The notes under the pieces were generated by a model. It made no database searches and had not been told where the DNA came from. It worked only from the letters and a program-made list of their open reading frames with translations. The translations under genes were made by a program, and so were the position numbers. A DNA stretch of 64,000 bases from Anthoceros angustus (lineage: Eukaryota; Streptophyta; Anthocerotopsida; Anthocerotales; Anthocerotaceae), in NCBI GenBank assembly GCA_010909165.1, contig MU008158.1:575252-639251 (forward strand), given 5' to 3'. Positions 23,649 through 34,715 of the stretch are shown here, in pieces. How positions within the stretch are numbered: position 1 is the stretch's first letter; every line of letters starts with the position of its first letter.

Positions 23649-25210
23649 TCAGGGCTCAAGCCGGGTATAATCTGGCTCGGAGACGTTCAATTTTGAGAGG
23701 CTGAACGATCTGGAGTAAGCTGGCCCAGAATCGTAAAACTCAAACCTCGTATACGCAGGCTTGGAGCCGGCAGAATTGTCCAAACCCTGCTGCACCTGCT
23801 GATGAGATGAATGGTCCCGGGAACTCCTACTCCAAGTACTGGATGACTTGGGGGTGTCCGAAGGGGTTTCACCGTCCTTGACTTCCATGGCCAAAGCTTC
23901 CGTGAGCTGTTTGACAACATCGCTCATCGTAGGCCGATGAATAGACCGAGGCTCCACACTAAACATGGCAACTTCTGCCACCTTGAGCAACGAGTCAATA
24001 CCATAGTCAGACCCCAGCAAAGGATCAACAATGGCTTCCGCATGGCCATCCTGCATCAGTTTCCTTGCCCACTCGCTAATCCGCCACCTCGACTTGGACT
24101 CCTCCTCTATCACAGGCTCCCGCCCAGAAATGATCTCCAGCAGCACAATCCCAAAGCTATAAACATCGCTCTTCTGGGTGAGCCGCAGCGACTGGAAGTA
24201 CTCCGGGTCCAAATACCCCGACGTCCCCTTCACGATCGTGGTCACATGGCTGGCATCCGAGTCCGCAGGAGTGAGCTTGGACAGCCCGAAGTCGGCCACC
24301 TTGGCCATCATATTCTCCGCCAGGAGTATGTTGCTGCTCTTGATATCCCTGTGAATAATTGCAGGGCTGCACTTGTGCAGATACTCCAACCCCGTTGCGG
24401 CATCCAGAGCAATGGTGAGCCTAGTCCCCCAGTCCAGCCCCTGGCTGTTAATCGGCTCATGCAGCTGCTCCTGCAACGTCCCCCCCGAGCAGTACTCGTA
24501 CACCAGCATCCGTTCATTGTCCTCGTTACAGTACCCCACCAGCGACACCAGGTTCTCGTGGTGCACTCTGGACAGCACGTGCACCTCGTTGTAGAACTCC
24601 TGCTCCCCTTGCTGCGAGTCCCCCGCCTGCACCTTCACCGCCACCTTCTGCCCCGACGGCAGCTTCCCGTAATACACCGGCCCAAACCCTCCCTCCCCGA
24701 TCTTGTGCATAAAATTACGGGTGGCCTTCTTCACCTGCGCCAACTGGAAAAGCTGCGTCTCGTAATGCCGCTCCTGGGACGGCGTCCGAGAGTGCGCCCG
24801 CGACCGCGGCTGCGACTGTGACTGCGACTGCGACGGCGTCCGAGGCCGCAACCTCGGGGGAACCGCCGCCCCCGCTGCGGGACCTCTCCCCTGCCCTGCC
24901 ACCGCAATCCTGAGCGCGGCCGGAGGCGGAGTGAAGGCCGCGGCCGGATTGTTGTGCACAGTCACCTTCTCCGGCGCTCTGCCTTTGCTCTTGAAGCACA
25001 CAACGTAGAGCGCCACGGCCAGAGCCACCACAATGAGCACCAAACCTCCCGCCACTCCCCAATCACCAGGCCATAGGTGCTGCTGCTAGTAGTGCTCTCC
25101 TCGTTGTTGACATTGGCCTTGAGGTTCCCAGGCTCCTCAACCATGAGCCATATGCCTAAGATCGGATCCCGCTGCCTCACATTGCCGCCCCCGCCAGTCC
25201 AATTCTGCAA
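23649..25210 (-). CDS. receptor-like protein kinase, transmembrane and kinase part, with an apparent frameshift
   Basis: Minus-strand receptor-like kinase. The long frame ending at 23649 reads back to a Val (GTG) at 25055, giving TM helix AGGLVLIVVALAVALYVVC, a Ser/Gln/Arg-rich juxtamembrane stretch and a full kinase: EGGFGPVYYG glycine loop, VAVK lysine, IIHRDIKSSNILL, ADFGLSK, GTSGYLDPEYF and the Arg of subdomain XI. HRD and DFG are intact, so it is predicted active. The frame upstream continues only if the C4 run at 25057-25060 changes length: before it one reads GIWLMVEEPGNLKANVNNEE and SSSTYGLVIG from an acceptor near 25205. The kinase resembles malectin/LRR-I receptor kinases. No complete extracellular domain fits in the ~740 bp before the COG1 stop. 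Confidence 0.8.
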
Positions 25211-25952
25211 TCACGACTCAAATCAGATGGCTCGCGTCTCAAACACCTCCAGCGCCATCAAAGCTTCTTTTGCTTCTGCTTCTGGAGAAGCTGCATTGCC
25301 AGATTCTTGCGAAGCGAGTGTGGAAGGAGCCGAATAAACAGAAGGAGGAAGGCGGGGATTGGCAATGGCAGCCGAGGCGGCTGACACCTGGAGAGAGCGT
25401 GCTCCACGCCTCCTCTCCCGCGCTGGGGCGCCTTCTCTTACTACTTACCCGCCGGCAACTCGATTCAGATTCGGCCACCCAAGTCCGTGCAGTCGGCCGA
25501 AACGGGTCGCGACAAGACAGCCCCGCCAACTCCGGTCGCAAATACTGGGACGGTTACCAGGACATGGACTGCACCTCGTGATAACAGTAGTGTCCATTGC
25601 AATGTGCTATCTTAGGGCTACAGCACAGGGAGTTTCAGCGGGCTGTAGCTGCAAGATGGGGATATATATAGGAAAAGCGCAAGGTAACAATATTCCTTCC
25701 CCACGAGCATAAAGACTACCACCTAGTCAGGTAACCAATTTCCTGGACCAACCCCTGCATTCCTTTAATTCCTTGAAGCCAGCCAACTATCGTCACCACC
25801 TGTAGAGAACCTTTCGGAGAGGGAGGAAGCCAAAATTCCCAAGATCTTGAGAGGGTTGGCCTGGTGCCGGGGAGTTTGAGGCGCGCAAAACTGCAGCTTT
25901 GACCCTGCTGGCTTTTGCGATGGTGATATCAGCGAGCATCAGCTGTAGTGGC
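25211..25952. other. region upstream of the kinase; possible N-terminal exon
   Basis: On the minus strand a frame at about 25225-25390 reads ANPRLPPSVYSAPS and later EAKEALMALEVFET, vaguely like the end of a malectin-like ectodomain (the L-P-P...N-A-x-E-V pattern). No signal peptide or clean splice chain was found. It also contains the 3' flank of COG1. Confidence 0.3.
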
Positions 25953-28900
25953 TCACGCCTCCGACTTGCTGGCGCTTGCGGTGAGAGATGAGAACAAGTT
26001 TGGCATCGATATCTCCCCAAAAGTGTCCTTCAACCTGCCCACTTGCCCATCGGTCAATATAGAGCCCAGCTTCAAGGTGCTGCTTCCGACCTGCATCTCA
26101 CGTATGACTCGTTAGGTGAAATGACTTCGAACCTTTTCCAACAGACGGAGGGTCTTTCAGCCAGCAACGAACGGAGGAAGCTTGGGGGACGCGGAAGTGA
26201 AGGCACACACGCTACACACCTGGGTCATGAAATTCTGGAAATTTTTAGCATTGGACGCTGAAGCGGGACTGTCCTCAAACTGAAATGCAGAGGCATCACC
26301 AGCACTGCCATAAGGTCTTAACCTGCTGGTGTCCTCCTCCTTTCTCCTTGGCCGAGAAGGTGTTGATGATCCATTTGTTGATAGATTTGGACCACTGCAT
26401 GAAGCAAGGTTGGTGGCCGTTACCACTGCGAACGACACAGCTGTTGAGCACAAGTGACAATGGTCGGGGACCAGAAAGAGATGCACCTGACTGGGAGGTA
26501 TGTGAATCGAGGGACTGTTGCCGACATGTTCAAAACGTTGGCATCAGAAGAAGATGGTGGTCGTTGCACATTGTCTTTGTACAGGCGATTGAGCTGCATA
26601 AGCAACCCAAACAACACAGCTGATCTCTGATAGAAGCGTCGCTCGTTTTCCCAGAGATGAGGTTCGTAACTGCAGCCCAAATCAGTATTGAAATTAGCAC
26701 GGCATCGTAGATGCAGGTCTCTGAAACAAAGCACATTGGCACAGGTGCAGCTAAAAGAGAATCATCCGAGCAGTGATGGGAGATATACTCACGTGGCCCA
26801 GTCAATTGGATCCAGCCTGCTATGCAATTTAGACGCCAGCTTTACTGCCCACTTTTTACGGGTTGATGCTAAAGCATCAGACGAACTGTGCGCTTGACTT
26901 CTCCTTATATTGGAACCTGTACCAAGAGGCTCAGAACCTCTGTCCCCTTCAGGTGCGTCCATATCTTCAGCTTTGATACTTTGGCCACCCGAAAGAACGT
27001 CTCCCAAAAAACGTACATCAAACAGGAGCTGTAGCAATCCTTTTTCTGAGATTTGAATGCGACTTGATGAAGAATCGTCAACAATACTTTCATATAAAGA
27101 AAACACCTGCACTACAAAGAAGCAGGTAAGGAAATCAGTGGTCGGAAAAATATATATACGCACATCTGTACCATACACATCTACTTCAGCACAAAACACA
27201 GTCATCGAGGCCCTACGGTTGAAAGAAATAAATTGGCACTCTGAGCCAGCCATAGAAACTTGCGCACTTACATGTTCACACAGTCTCCAGGCAAACATGC
27301 GGAGAATCACTCTGTCAAGCATGTGCCCACCAATCCTTCGTATTTCTTGGCAGGCGGCAAAGAGAGAAGCAACTGCATAAGCAGAAGGCATAGCTGGCAG
27401 TGCCATTTGCATCTCAACAAAACCACCCCCTTCTTCTTTTTGCTTCAGCACCGTCTCCTCCCAACCCTTAACAGAAAGAAGTGTCAGGACACGACAGCAC
27501 AAGAGGCATACAACAACTACACTAAATTTCACAAGCCCACTTTCTTACCTTCAATGGATGTGTTGTTGCTAGACATTCGTCTTTAAACAAGTCTCTCATT
27601 AGGCAGGTAACGAGTTCCTCGGTGCTCCATGAAATCCAGATTTCATGAGCAGCAATGCTCTGACGCCTTAAACTCCGCTGTAGATGTGCAAGCTTCAACG
27701 AGCCTTCATCCTCACCACCTGCGCCAGCCCGCCGTGTGTGCAACCGCCTTCCAGTTCCCTGTGGTTCAGAATCCAGCCACGAATGCTGCCTCCATGACAA
27801 CAAAGTTCCCCTAGAATTTGAGCTGGTGGTCTCTCTTGAGATCCAAAGGGCTGGAGGCCCAAGAATCACACAAAGTGCAGACGAGTTGCGGGCCAAAGCA
27901 GCTGCTAGCCTTCCCAAAAATAAAGATCTCTCGACAATAAGTGACACATCTCCAACCTCTGGAACAGCCATCTCTGAATCCTTGAGGGAGACCGGAGGCT
28001 GCTTTGTCACATTTTTGGAGGACCTGCCCTCTGTATTTACATTCACATCGGACAGAACCCTATTTGAGCTTTCGGATGCACGCTTCTTGCTCTCAGCCAG
28101 AGATGTAAGTCTGGTAGAAATCTCTGAAACCACGCTTGCCACGCACTTATGGCACTGCTCCTGGAGAAAAGGAGCAAGCTCTGTCATCCTTGCAGAGGTC
28201 TCAGGACCCTGCAGAAAGGTCACAGCGTCTTCAAGAATCTTGTGCAGTCCTCCATCAATGGTGTCCTTAACCCCTGCAACATCCTGACCGTACCAGGAGT
28301 TCAGGCTGTCCGAGAGGTCTTTCACATCCTTAGATGACTTCCAAAGAGGATCCCCACCGGTCAGATTGCCCTGACCAACAGAAGCCTCAAGCCCTTTCAT
28401 CGTGTGGCTATCTTGGAAGGAAGAGAACGCGCCACCATGCAGAGCATACGGACTGTCCAAGCTCAGGTACTGGACCAACGACGACGATGACTTGACAGCA
28501 GCAAGACATTCGTCTAGCTTTGTCCCTACACTGATTTCACCGAACTTCAAGGTGATGATTCCCTTAGCCCTCCTCACAAAAACCTTCTCAAATACGGCAG
28601 CCCATATGTTAACCGGCTGGTTGAGCAACAGATCACACACACGGTCCCACGGGGAATCAATGTCCTTGCCGAAGGCACTTTTCAGCCAATCTAAACTGGC
28701 GTCCATTGCAGCATGTGTCTCCAAAGCCTCTCTTATCGATTTCTCTATGTCCGCAAGCTCACTAACGCTCTTGATCTCTTCAAGCAGGAGCTTGCCCTCT
28801 ACAGATATTTCCTCCGCACACGCACTCAGCCATGAAACACAGGCCTGCGATATCTGCTTGCTACTCAACGGAACCATGCAGCTCTCCACCTTGTCTCTGT

Positions 28901-29894
28901 GAGCCTTCCAAAGCCGGACTTCCTTTTCCGGATTCGGAATACCACCAAAGAGCTGCGATGCCGGAGGGGACGTCAGCACCGTGCTGAACAAAAGTGGTGC
29001 CTTCCCATTCGACACCTCCAGAAACAGTTCCCCGACATGACACAGGGAAGACTGGATCATGAACACCAGTCTGTGAAGCAGTGCAGAAACGGCCGCCACC
29101 TCCAACAAAGGGGCTAAATCCGCTCCTCCAGCTCCCTTATCCCTCACCAGCCTATCCCTACCAGCAAAAGCTGCCCTGAGCTGACTCCGGATCCACGATC
29201 TGCGAGTCTCCAGGAAAAGAGAGAACACCTGCCCAGACGTGAGCTCATCCGTAGTCGCCACAGCCGCAAGAGCGACGGCGTACTCAGCAACCTGCAACCC
29301 GGGCTCCTGCAATCGCTCCCTGCTCCTCTTGGAAATCTGGTCTCGAAGACTCTCCACCAGCGGCCCCCGCTGCTTGAGCAGCGGGCAATTGGCCAGCAAC
29401 TCCGTCTTCTCCTCCGACAGCAGCGCGTGCACCTCCCTGGCCCTCCAATACCTCTCCGACCCCTCCAAATACATATGCTTGTCCAAACACCCCCAGATCT
29501 TCTCCGGCGTGTCCACCAGAAACTTGAGCCGGCTGGCGGTTCCGTACAGCTGCTCCCTCCTGCTCCTCTCCTGGTCCGCCTCCGCAGACGTCCGCTGCAC
29601 TACAATAGTCCGCTTCAAGCTCTCAAACCCGTGCTCCATTTTCCGGATATTGTCCGCCACAGCCTCGCACGATTTCTTCATCAACACGATAGAATCCGCG
29701 CTCTCGATCAGGTCCCTATAGCTGGCCCCGACCAGCTGCCGTAGCTCCTCCTTCTTCTCCTCGATCTCCCTGCGCGTCCTGCTCTCCACCTCCCGGATCT
29801 CCGCAACCGTGCGCGTCTCGAACAGCGCCTCGGCATTCCGAATGTTGGCATCGTCCGCCGCTCCGATCGCGGGGAATCTGCCCCCCATCCTCAT
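25953..29894 (-). CDS. COG1: conserved oligomeric Golgi complex subunit 1 (COG1)
   Basis: Six exons on the minus strand: 27549-29894, 27272-27466, 26793-27106, 26487-26669, 26220-26394 and 25953-26090, in agreeing phases, for 1116 residues (Arabidopsis COG1 is about 1070). The start is the ATG at 29894 (MRMGGRFPAIG); the open frame extends further but from a TTG. The N-terminal helical Vps51-type region is clear: EIREVESRTRREIEEKKEEL, RQLVGASYRDLIESADSIV. The C-terminus keeps LDPIDWATYEPHLWENERR, LLMQLNRLYKD, PRFTYLPV and the last exon STLKLGSILTDGQVG. COG1 belongs to lobe A of the COG tether, which docks intra-Golgi retrograde vesicles. The first exon, 2.3 kb without introns, is notable. Confidence 0.95.
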
Positions 29895-30222
29895 CCTGCT
29901 GCATCTGCTGCTCCACCTCCTGCTCCCGCTTTCCTGCACTGCGCTGCTCTCCCGAGCAACCAACAACGCCTTTCCCTCCCCCGAGTCGGGCCTTTTTCGT
30001 TTTATACCAATTCCAAGCTCCACTCTGCATATGCCAGTCTGCAACAACTTTTTTTCATCTCCACCATAAGGGTGGAAACGATATTTAGGGTTTTCCCTTT
30101 CCCATTAAATGGTAGTCTCGTCGCCTCATTCTGTTTCCAGCACGCCTGGAGACCGCGCTTTGCCGAGGCCTTGCTATGGCGTGAGAGTAGAAGGTGCTCG
30201 CGGCCTTCAGATCAAAGCGTAA
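29895..30222. promoter_or_regulatory. divergent promoter region COG1 / PRP16
   Basis: 328 bp separate the two oppositely directed start codons. The middle part is AT-richer (tttttttcatctccaccata, gatatttagggttttccctt). It must serve both genes; no specific sites assigned. Confidence 0.6.
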
Positions 30223-33200
30223 ATGGCCGGCTTCAAGGTGGCCGGATTCGCTCAGGTTCTGGAGCGGCTGGAGGCGGAAGCGCCGGCATCAGGAGGTCTC
30301 CAGCAGCCTACTGGCGCTGAGCGAGTGGTGTTCAAAGTGCCGGCTGAACGGAAGTCTGTTCTAGGGCTTGATGCCCTGGCTCGAGCCAAGAGAGCAGCCG
30401 AGGGAGAGCTGCCCGGCGCCGGGGCCAAGCGGACGCATGTGGAATCGGAAGCAGCATCAGCAGCAGCTCAAGACCGGGATATCGATGATCAGCGGGAGCA
30501 GCAGGAACAGGAGCAAGGTCACGATGAGGAGCAGGAGAAATTGCAGGAGAGGAAGGCGCCTGGAAATGGAGCTCACCCGGGGCCGAGCAGCAGGATCGTG
30601 GCGGGGAGGAATTACCGTAGCCTGCGCCCGCCGGACACGCCGTCTCATCCAGGAGGAGTGAACGAGGATGTGGCCGCCGCCATTGCCAAGCGGGCCAAGG
30701 ACAGGCGACCGCCGCTGGATCCCGCTCGGAACCGCGGGAGGGACGACCGGTGGAACCCGGGCGGTGACCGGCACAGGCCGCCACGGAGCGAGGATCGGAG
30801 CAGGGAACGGGACAGGGATTGGAGGGACGGGAGGGAGCTGGGTTCGCGGAGCAGCGGGAGCGGGAGCGGGAGCGGGAGCGGGAGCAGCAGGGGGTCGAAC
30901 CAGCACCAGCGGAGGAGCTCGAGCTCGGCGTGGGACGATGGGAGGTGGGAGTGGGAGGACACTCCTCGGCGGTCAGGATCGTCGAGGGAGCACTCCCGGG
31001 GGCCTCCGTCGCCTGCGCCGTTTATCCCGCCGTCGCCGGCGGAGTCGCTCCTGGTGTCGCCTTGGGGCGGGGACACTCCCTACGACCGGGGCGTCGGCGT
31101 GGGACATGGCGTCGCCTGCCCCGGAGAGGATACGGGCCGGGAGCGCGGCGTCGAGGGAGAGTTCCGGGAGTGGTGGGCGGAGGGAAAGGCATCACATGAC
31201 GTTCAGGCAACAGGGGAGCTCAGCGTCTGGGGATGGGCAGGAGATTGTGTTCCGGAGCAGGAGGCAGCTGACTGAGGAGGAGATGCGGGCGGAGATGGAG
31301 GCTGCGGAGATGGTGTCCGACAGGTCGTGGTACGACCGGGATGAGGGGGGTTCCACTGCGTTCGAGGCGGAGGGGAGCGAGCCGTTTTTGGGCGACGAGG
31401 CTACGTTCAAGAAGAGGGAGGCTGAAATGGCGAAGCGACTGACGCGGAGGGATGGGTCGCAGATGAGTCTGGCTCAGAGCAAGAAGCTCTCGCAGCTGAG
31501 TGCGGATAATGCGCAGTGGGAGGATCGGCAGCTTCTCAGGTCGGGGGCGGTGCGGAGCACGGAGCAGCAGACGGAGTTTGATGACGAGGAGGAGAGCAGG
31601 GTGATTTTGCTGGTGCATGATACCAAGCCACCGTTTCTGGACGGGAGGGTGGTGTTTACCAAGCAGTCTGAGCCCGTGATGCCGGTTAAGGATCCCACGT
31701 CTGACATGGCTATTATTGCGAGAAAGGGTTCTGTGCTTGTTCGGGAGATTCGGGAGAAGCAGAGCCAGAACAAGTCCCGGCAGCGGTTCTGGGAGCTTGC
31801 TGGGTCGAAGTTGGGGAACATTCTGGGGGTTGAGAAGACGGAGGATCAGATTGATGCTGACAATGTTGAGGTGGGTGATGAGGGTGAAGTTGACTTCAGG
31901 AAGAACAACAAGTTTGCGACTCACATGAAGGACAATAAAAGTCAGGCTTCCAGTAACTTTGCGAGGGAGAAGACTTTGATGGAGCAGAGGCAGTATCTGC
32001 CGATATTTTCTATAAGGGATGACCTTCTCCAGGTGATTAGGGACAACCAGGTGATAGTGGTTGTTGGAGAGACGGGATCTGGAAAGACTACTCAGATGAC
32101 TCAGTATCTGCATGAGGATGGATATACTAGGAACGGCATGATTGGTTGTACTCAGCCCAGGCGTGTGGCAGCGATGAGTGTTGCTAAGCGTGTCAGTGAC
32201 GAGATGGATTGTGAGCTAGGTGAGAAGGTTGGATATGCTATCCGATTCGAAGATGTCACTAGCGACAAGACTGTCATCAAATACATGACAGATGGTGTGC
32301 TTCTTCGAGAGACGTTGCGAGAGTCTGACCTTGACGGTTACAGTGTGGTGATTATGGACGAGGCCCATGAACGATCTCTGAACACGGATGTGCTGTTTGG
32401 CATTCTGAAGCAGGTTGTGGCACGCCGACGAGATTTTAAGCTCATTGTGACTTCAGCGACTCTGAATGCTCAGAAGTTCTCCAATTTCTTTGGGAGTGTT
32501 CCTGTATTCCATATCCCAGGGCGAACGTTTCCTGTGAACATTCTTTACAGCAAGACTCCTTGTGAAGATTATGTGGATGCAGCAGTCAAGCAAGCCATGG
32601 CAATACACATCACCTCTCCGCCAGGTGATATTCTCGTTTTTATGACTGGCCAAGACGAAATTGAGTGTTGCTGTTTTGCACTAGCAGAACGAATCCAGCA
32701 ATTGGAGGACAGCTCAGACAAGGCAGTGGCTCCTCTGTCAATTCTTCCCATATACTCTCAATTGCCAGCTGACCTGCAGGCCAAGATATTTCAGAAGGCA
32801 GATGATGGTGCTCGCAAGTGTATAGTGGCCACCAACATTGCAGAGACATCCTTAACTGTGGATGGTATTTACTACGTCATTGACTCGGGGTATGGAAAGA
32901 TCAAAGTCTACAACCCGAGAATGGGTATGGACGCGCTACAAGTTTTTCCGGTGAGTCGTGCAGCAGCAGATCAACGCTCTGGCCGAGCAGGCCGTACGGG
33001 TCCAGGAACTTGCTATCGCCTCTACACGGAAACAGCTTATCAAAACGAAATGTTGCCGAATCCGGTGCCAGAGATTCAACGCACCAATTTGGGCAACGTG
33101 GTTTTGTTGCTGAAGTCTCTCAAAATTGAAAACCTGCTGGACTTCGATTTCATGGACCCACCACCACAGGAGAATATTCTGAACTCCATGTACCAACTGT

Positions 33201-34096
33201 GGGTTCTGGGTGCTCTGGACAATGTAGGTGGGCTCACGTCTTTGGGACGGAAGATGGTGGAATTCCCTCTCGATCCATCTCTAGCAAAAATGCTCCTGAT
33301 GGGGGATGAATTAGGCTGTGTGAGTGAGGTTCTGACCATTGTGTCCATGCTGTCAGTTCCTTCAGTCTTCTTCAGGCCAAAAGACCGTGCTGAAGAGAGT
33401 GATTCTGCAAGGGAGAAGTTCTTTGTGCCAGAAAGTGACCACCTTACTCTCCTAAATGTGTACCAGCAATGGGAAGCTAACCAGTGTCGGGGTGATTGGT
33501 GCAACGATCATTATCTGCATGTGAAGGGCCTTCGTAAAGCTCGAGAGGTGCGTTCTCAGCTTCTTGACATTCTGAAGATGCAAAAGATAGCACTGTCTAC
33601 ATCACCTTCTGATTGGGATATGGTGCGGAAGGCAATTTGTTCATCTTATTTCCACAACTCTGCCCGTCTCAAAGGTGTTGGTGAGTACGTGAACTGCAGG
33701 ACGGGCATGCCCTGTCATCTCCATCCAAGCAGTGCCCTGTATGGGCTCGGATATACACCGGACTATATTGTCTATCACGAACTTGTCCTGACCTCAAAGG
33801 AGTACATGCAATGTGTCACAGCTGTTGAGCCGCAGTGGCTTGCAGAGCTGGGTCCAATGTTCTTCTCAGTGAAGGACTCCAATACGTCGAGACTTCAACA
33901 GATTCGGAAGCAGCGAGAGGAAAAGACAGCTATGGAGCAGGAAATGGATGAGCTACGGAAGAGGCAAGCTGTGGAAGAGGAGATGAAGAAGGAGAAAGAA
34001 CAGGCAGCACGACAGAAGGAGAAGCAGACATTGTCCACTTTTAGCCGGAGAGAACCTGGAACGCCAGCTCGTACTCCCAGGCGGCTGGGCCTGTAG
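30223..34096 (+). CDS. PRP16: DEAH-box splicing ATPase PRP16 (CUV-like), with an apparent frameshift
   Basis: Spliceosomal RNA helicase that remodels the spliceosome after the first catalytic step. No intron is seen across 3.9 kb. The N-terminus from the ATG at 30223 ([20 protein letters not shown]) is in one frame and includes [20 protein letters not shown] and an RS/RD/SG-rich region. The rest, from [12 protein letters not shown] onward, is in another frame. Both halves align with Arabidopsis CUV, so the frame must change at the G4 run 31088-31091; dropping one G yields about 1290 residues. Helicase motifs (numbered in the joined frame): GETGSGKTT at about 615, DEAH at 712, SAT at 744, [12 protein letters not shown] at 917. 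The C-terminal OB-fold part ([20 protein letters not shown]) and a Glu/Lys-rich coiled tail are complete. Real frameshift versus sequence error cannot be settled here. Confidence 0.93.
30850..30888 (+). repeat. GGGAGC hexanucleotide repeat in PRP16
   Basis: About six copies of gggagc code for the Ser-Gly run in the low-complexity N-terminal region; a likely site of length polymorphism. Confidence 0.85.
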
Positions 34097-34715
34097 AGAT
34101 GGGATCATCTCCAGATTAACTGCAGACTTGCAGTCGGGCACTTGATCTTTTTTTCACGACCTCAGTATATGCTCCTGGGTGTATTGTATGTCAAAAGTTT
34201 TTCCACAGTTTCGGTCCGATCTGTGATTTTTTTCGTTTGTAGGATCACTTCCTGTCATCAATTGCTTGGAACATTCCTTCCAATCGTGGTTGATTGTGGA
34301 GGTTCACTGTGTGGTTTCTCAGGCTTTACACATATTTGTCGAAGAGAAAAGGCTGTCAACGGCTGAACCAAGGGTGTTTATGTGACAGCTATTTGAGCTT
34401 AGGATTTTCTAACGGTGAGATGGGTAACAACCTTGAATGGTTACTTAAGTTATCACTACTATGTTTGAGGTGTGCTTCGGTGGTGGTCTGATGAGGCTGC
34501 CTATCTCCTGTCACAGTTTTGCAGCCGCTGGAAGAGGACGGACATCTAGGTGGTGCTGTATGGCAGGCTGGATTGTAGTGACGAGGGTAACTGAACGAAA
34601 GCGTACCGTCCAAAGCTTGTATATACATAGTGAAAGCCTGTAGCTAGTATGAGTGTGATTTTGTTAACTCGAGCGGCGTCTTGCATACACCGCAGCTCTT
34701 ATTAGGCAGTGAGCC
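34097..34715. other. PRP16 3' flank and PPR gene promoter
   Basis: No gene seen; T-rich sequence after the PRP16 stop is consistent with a 3' UTR. Confidence 0.6.
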
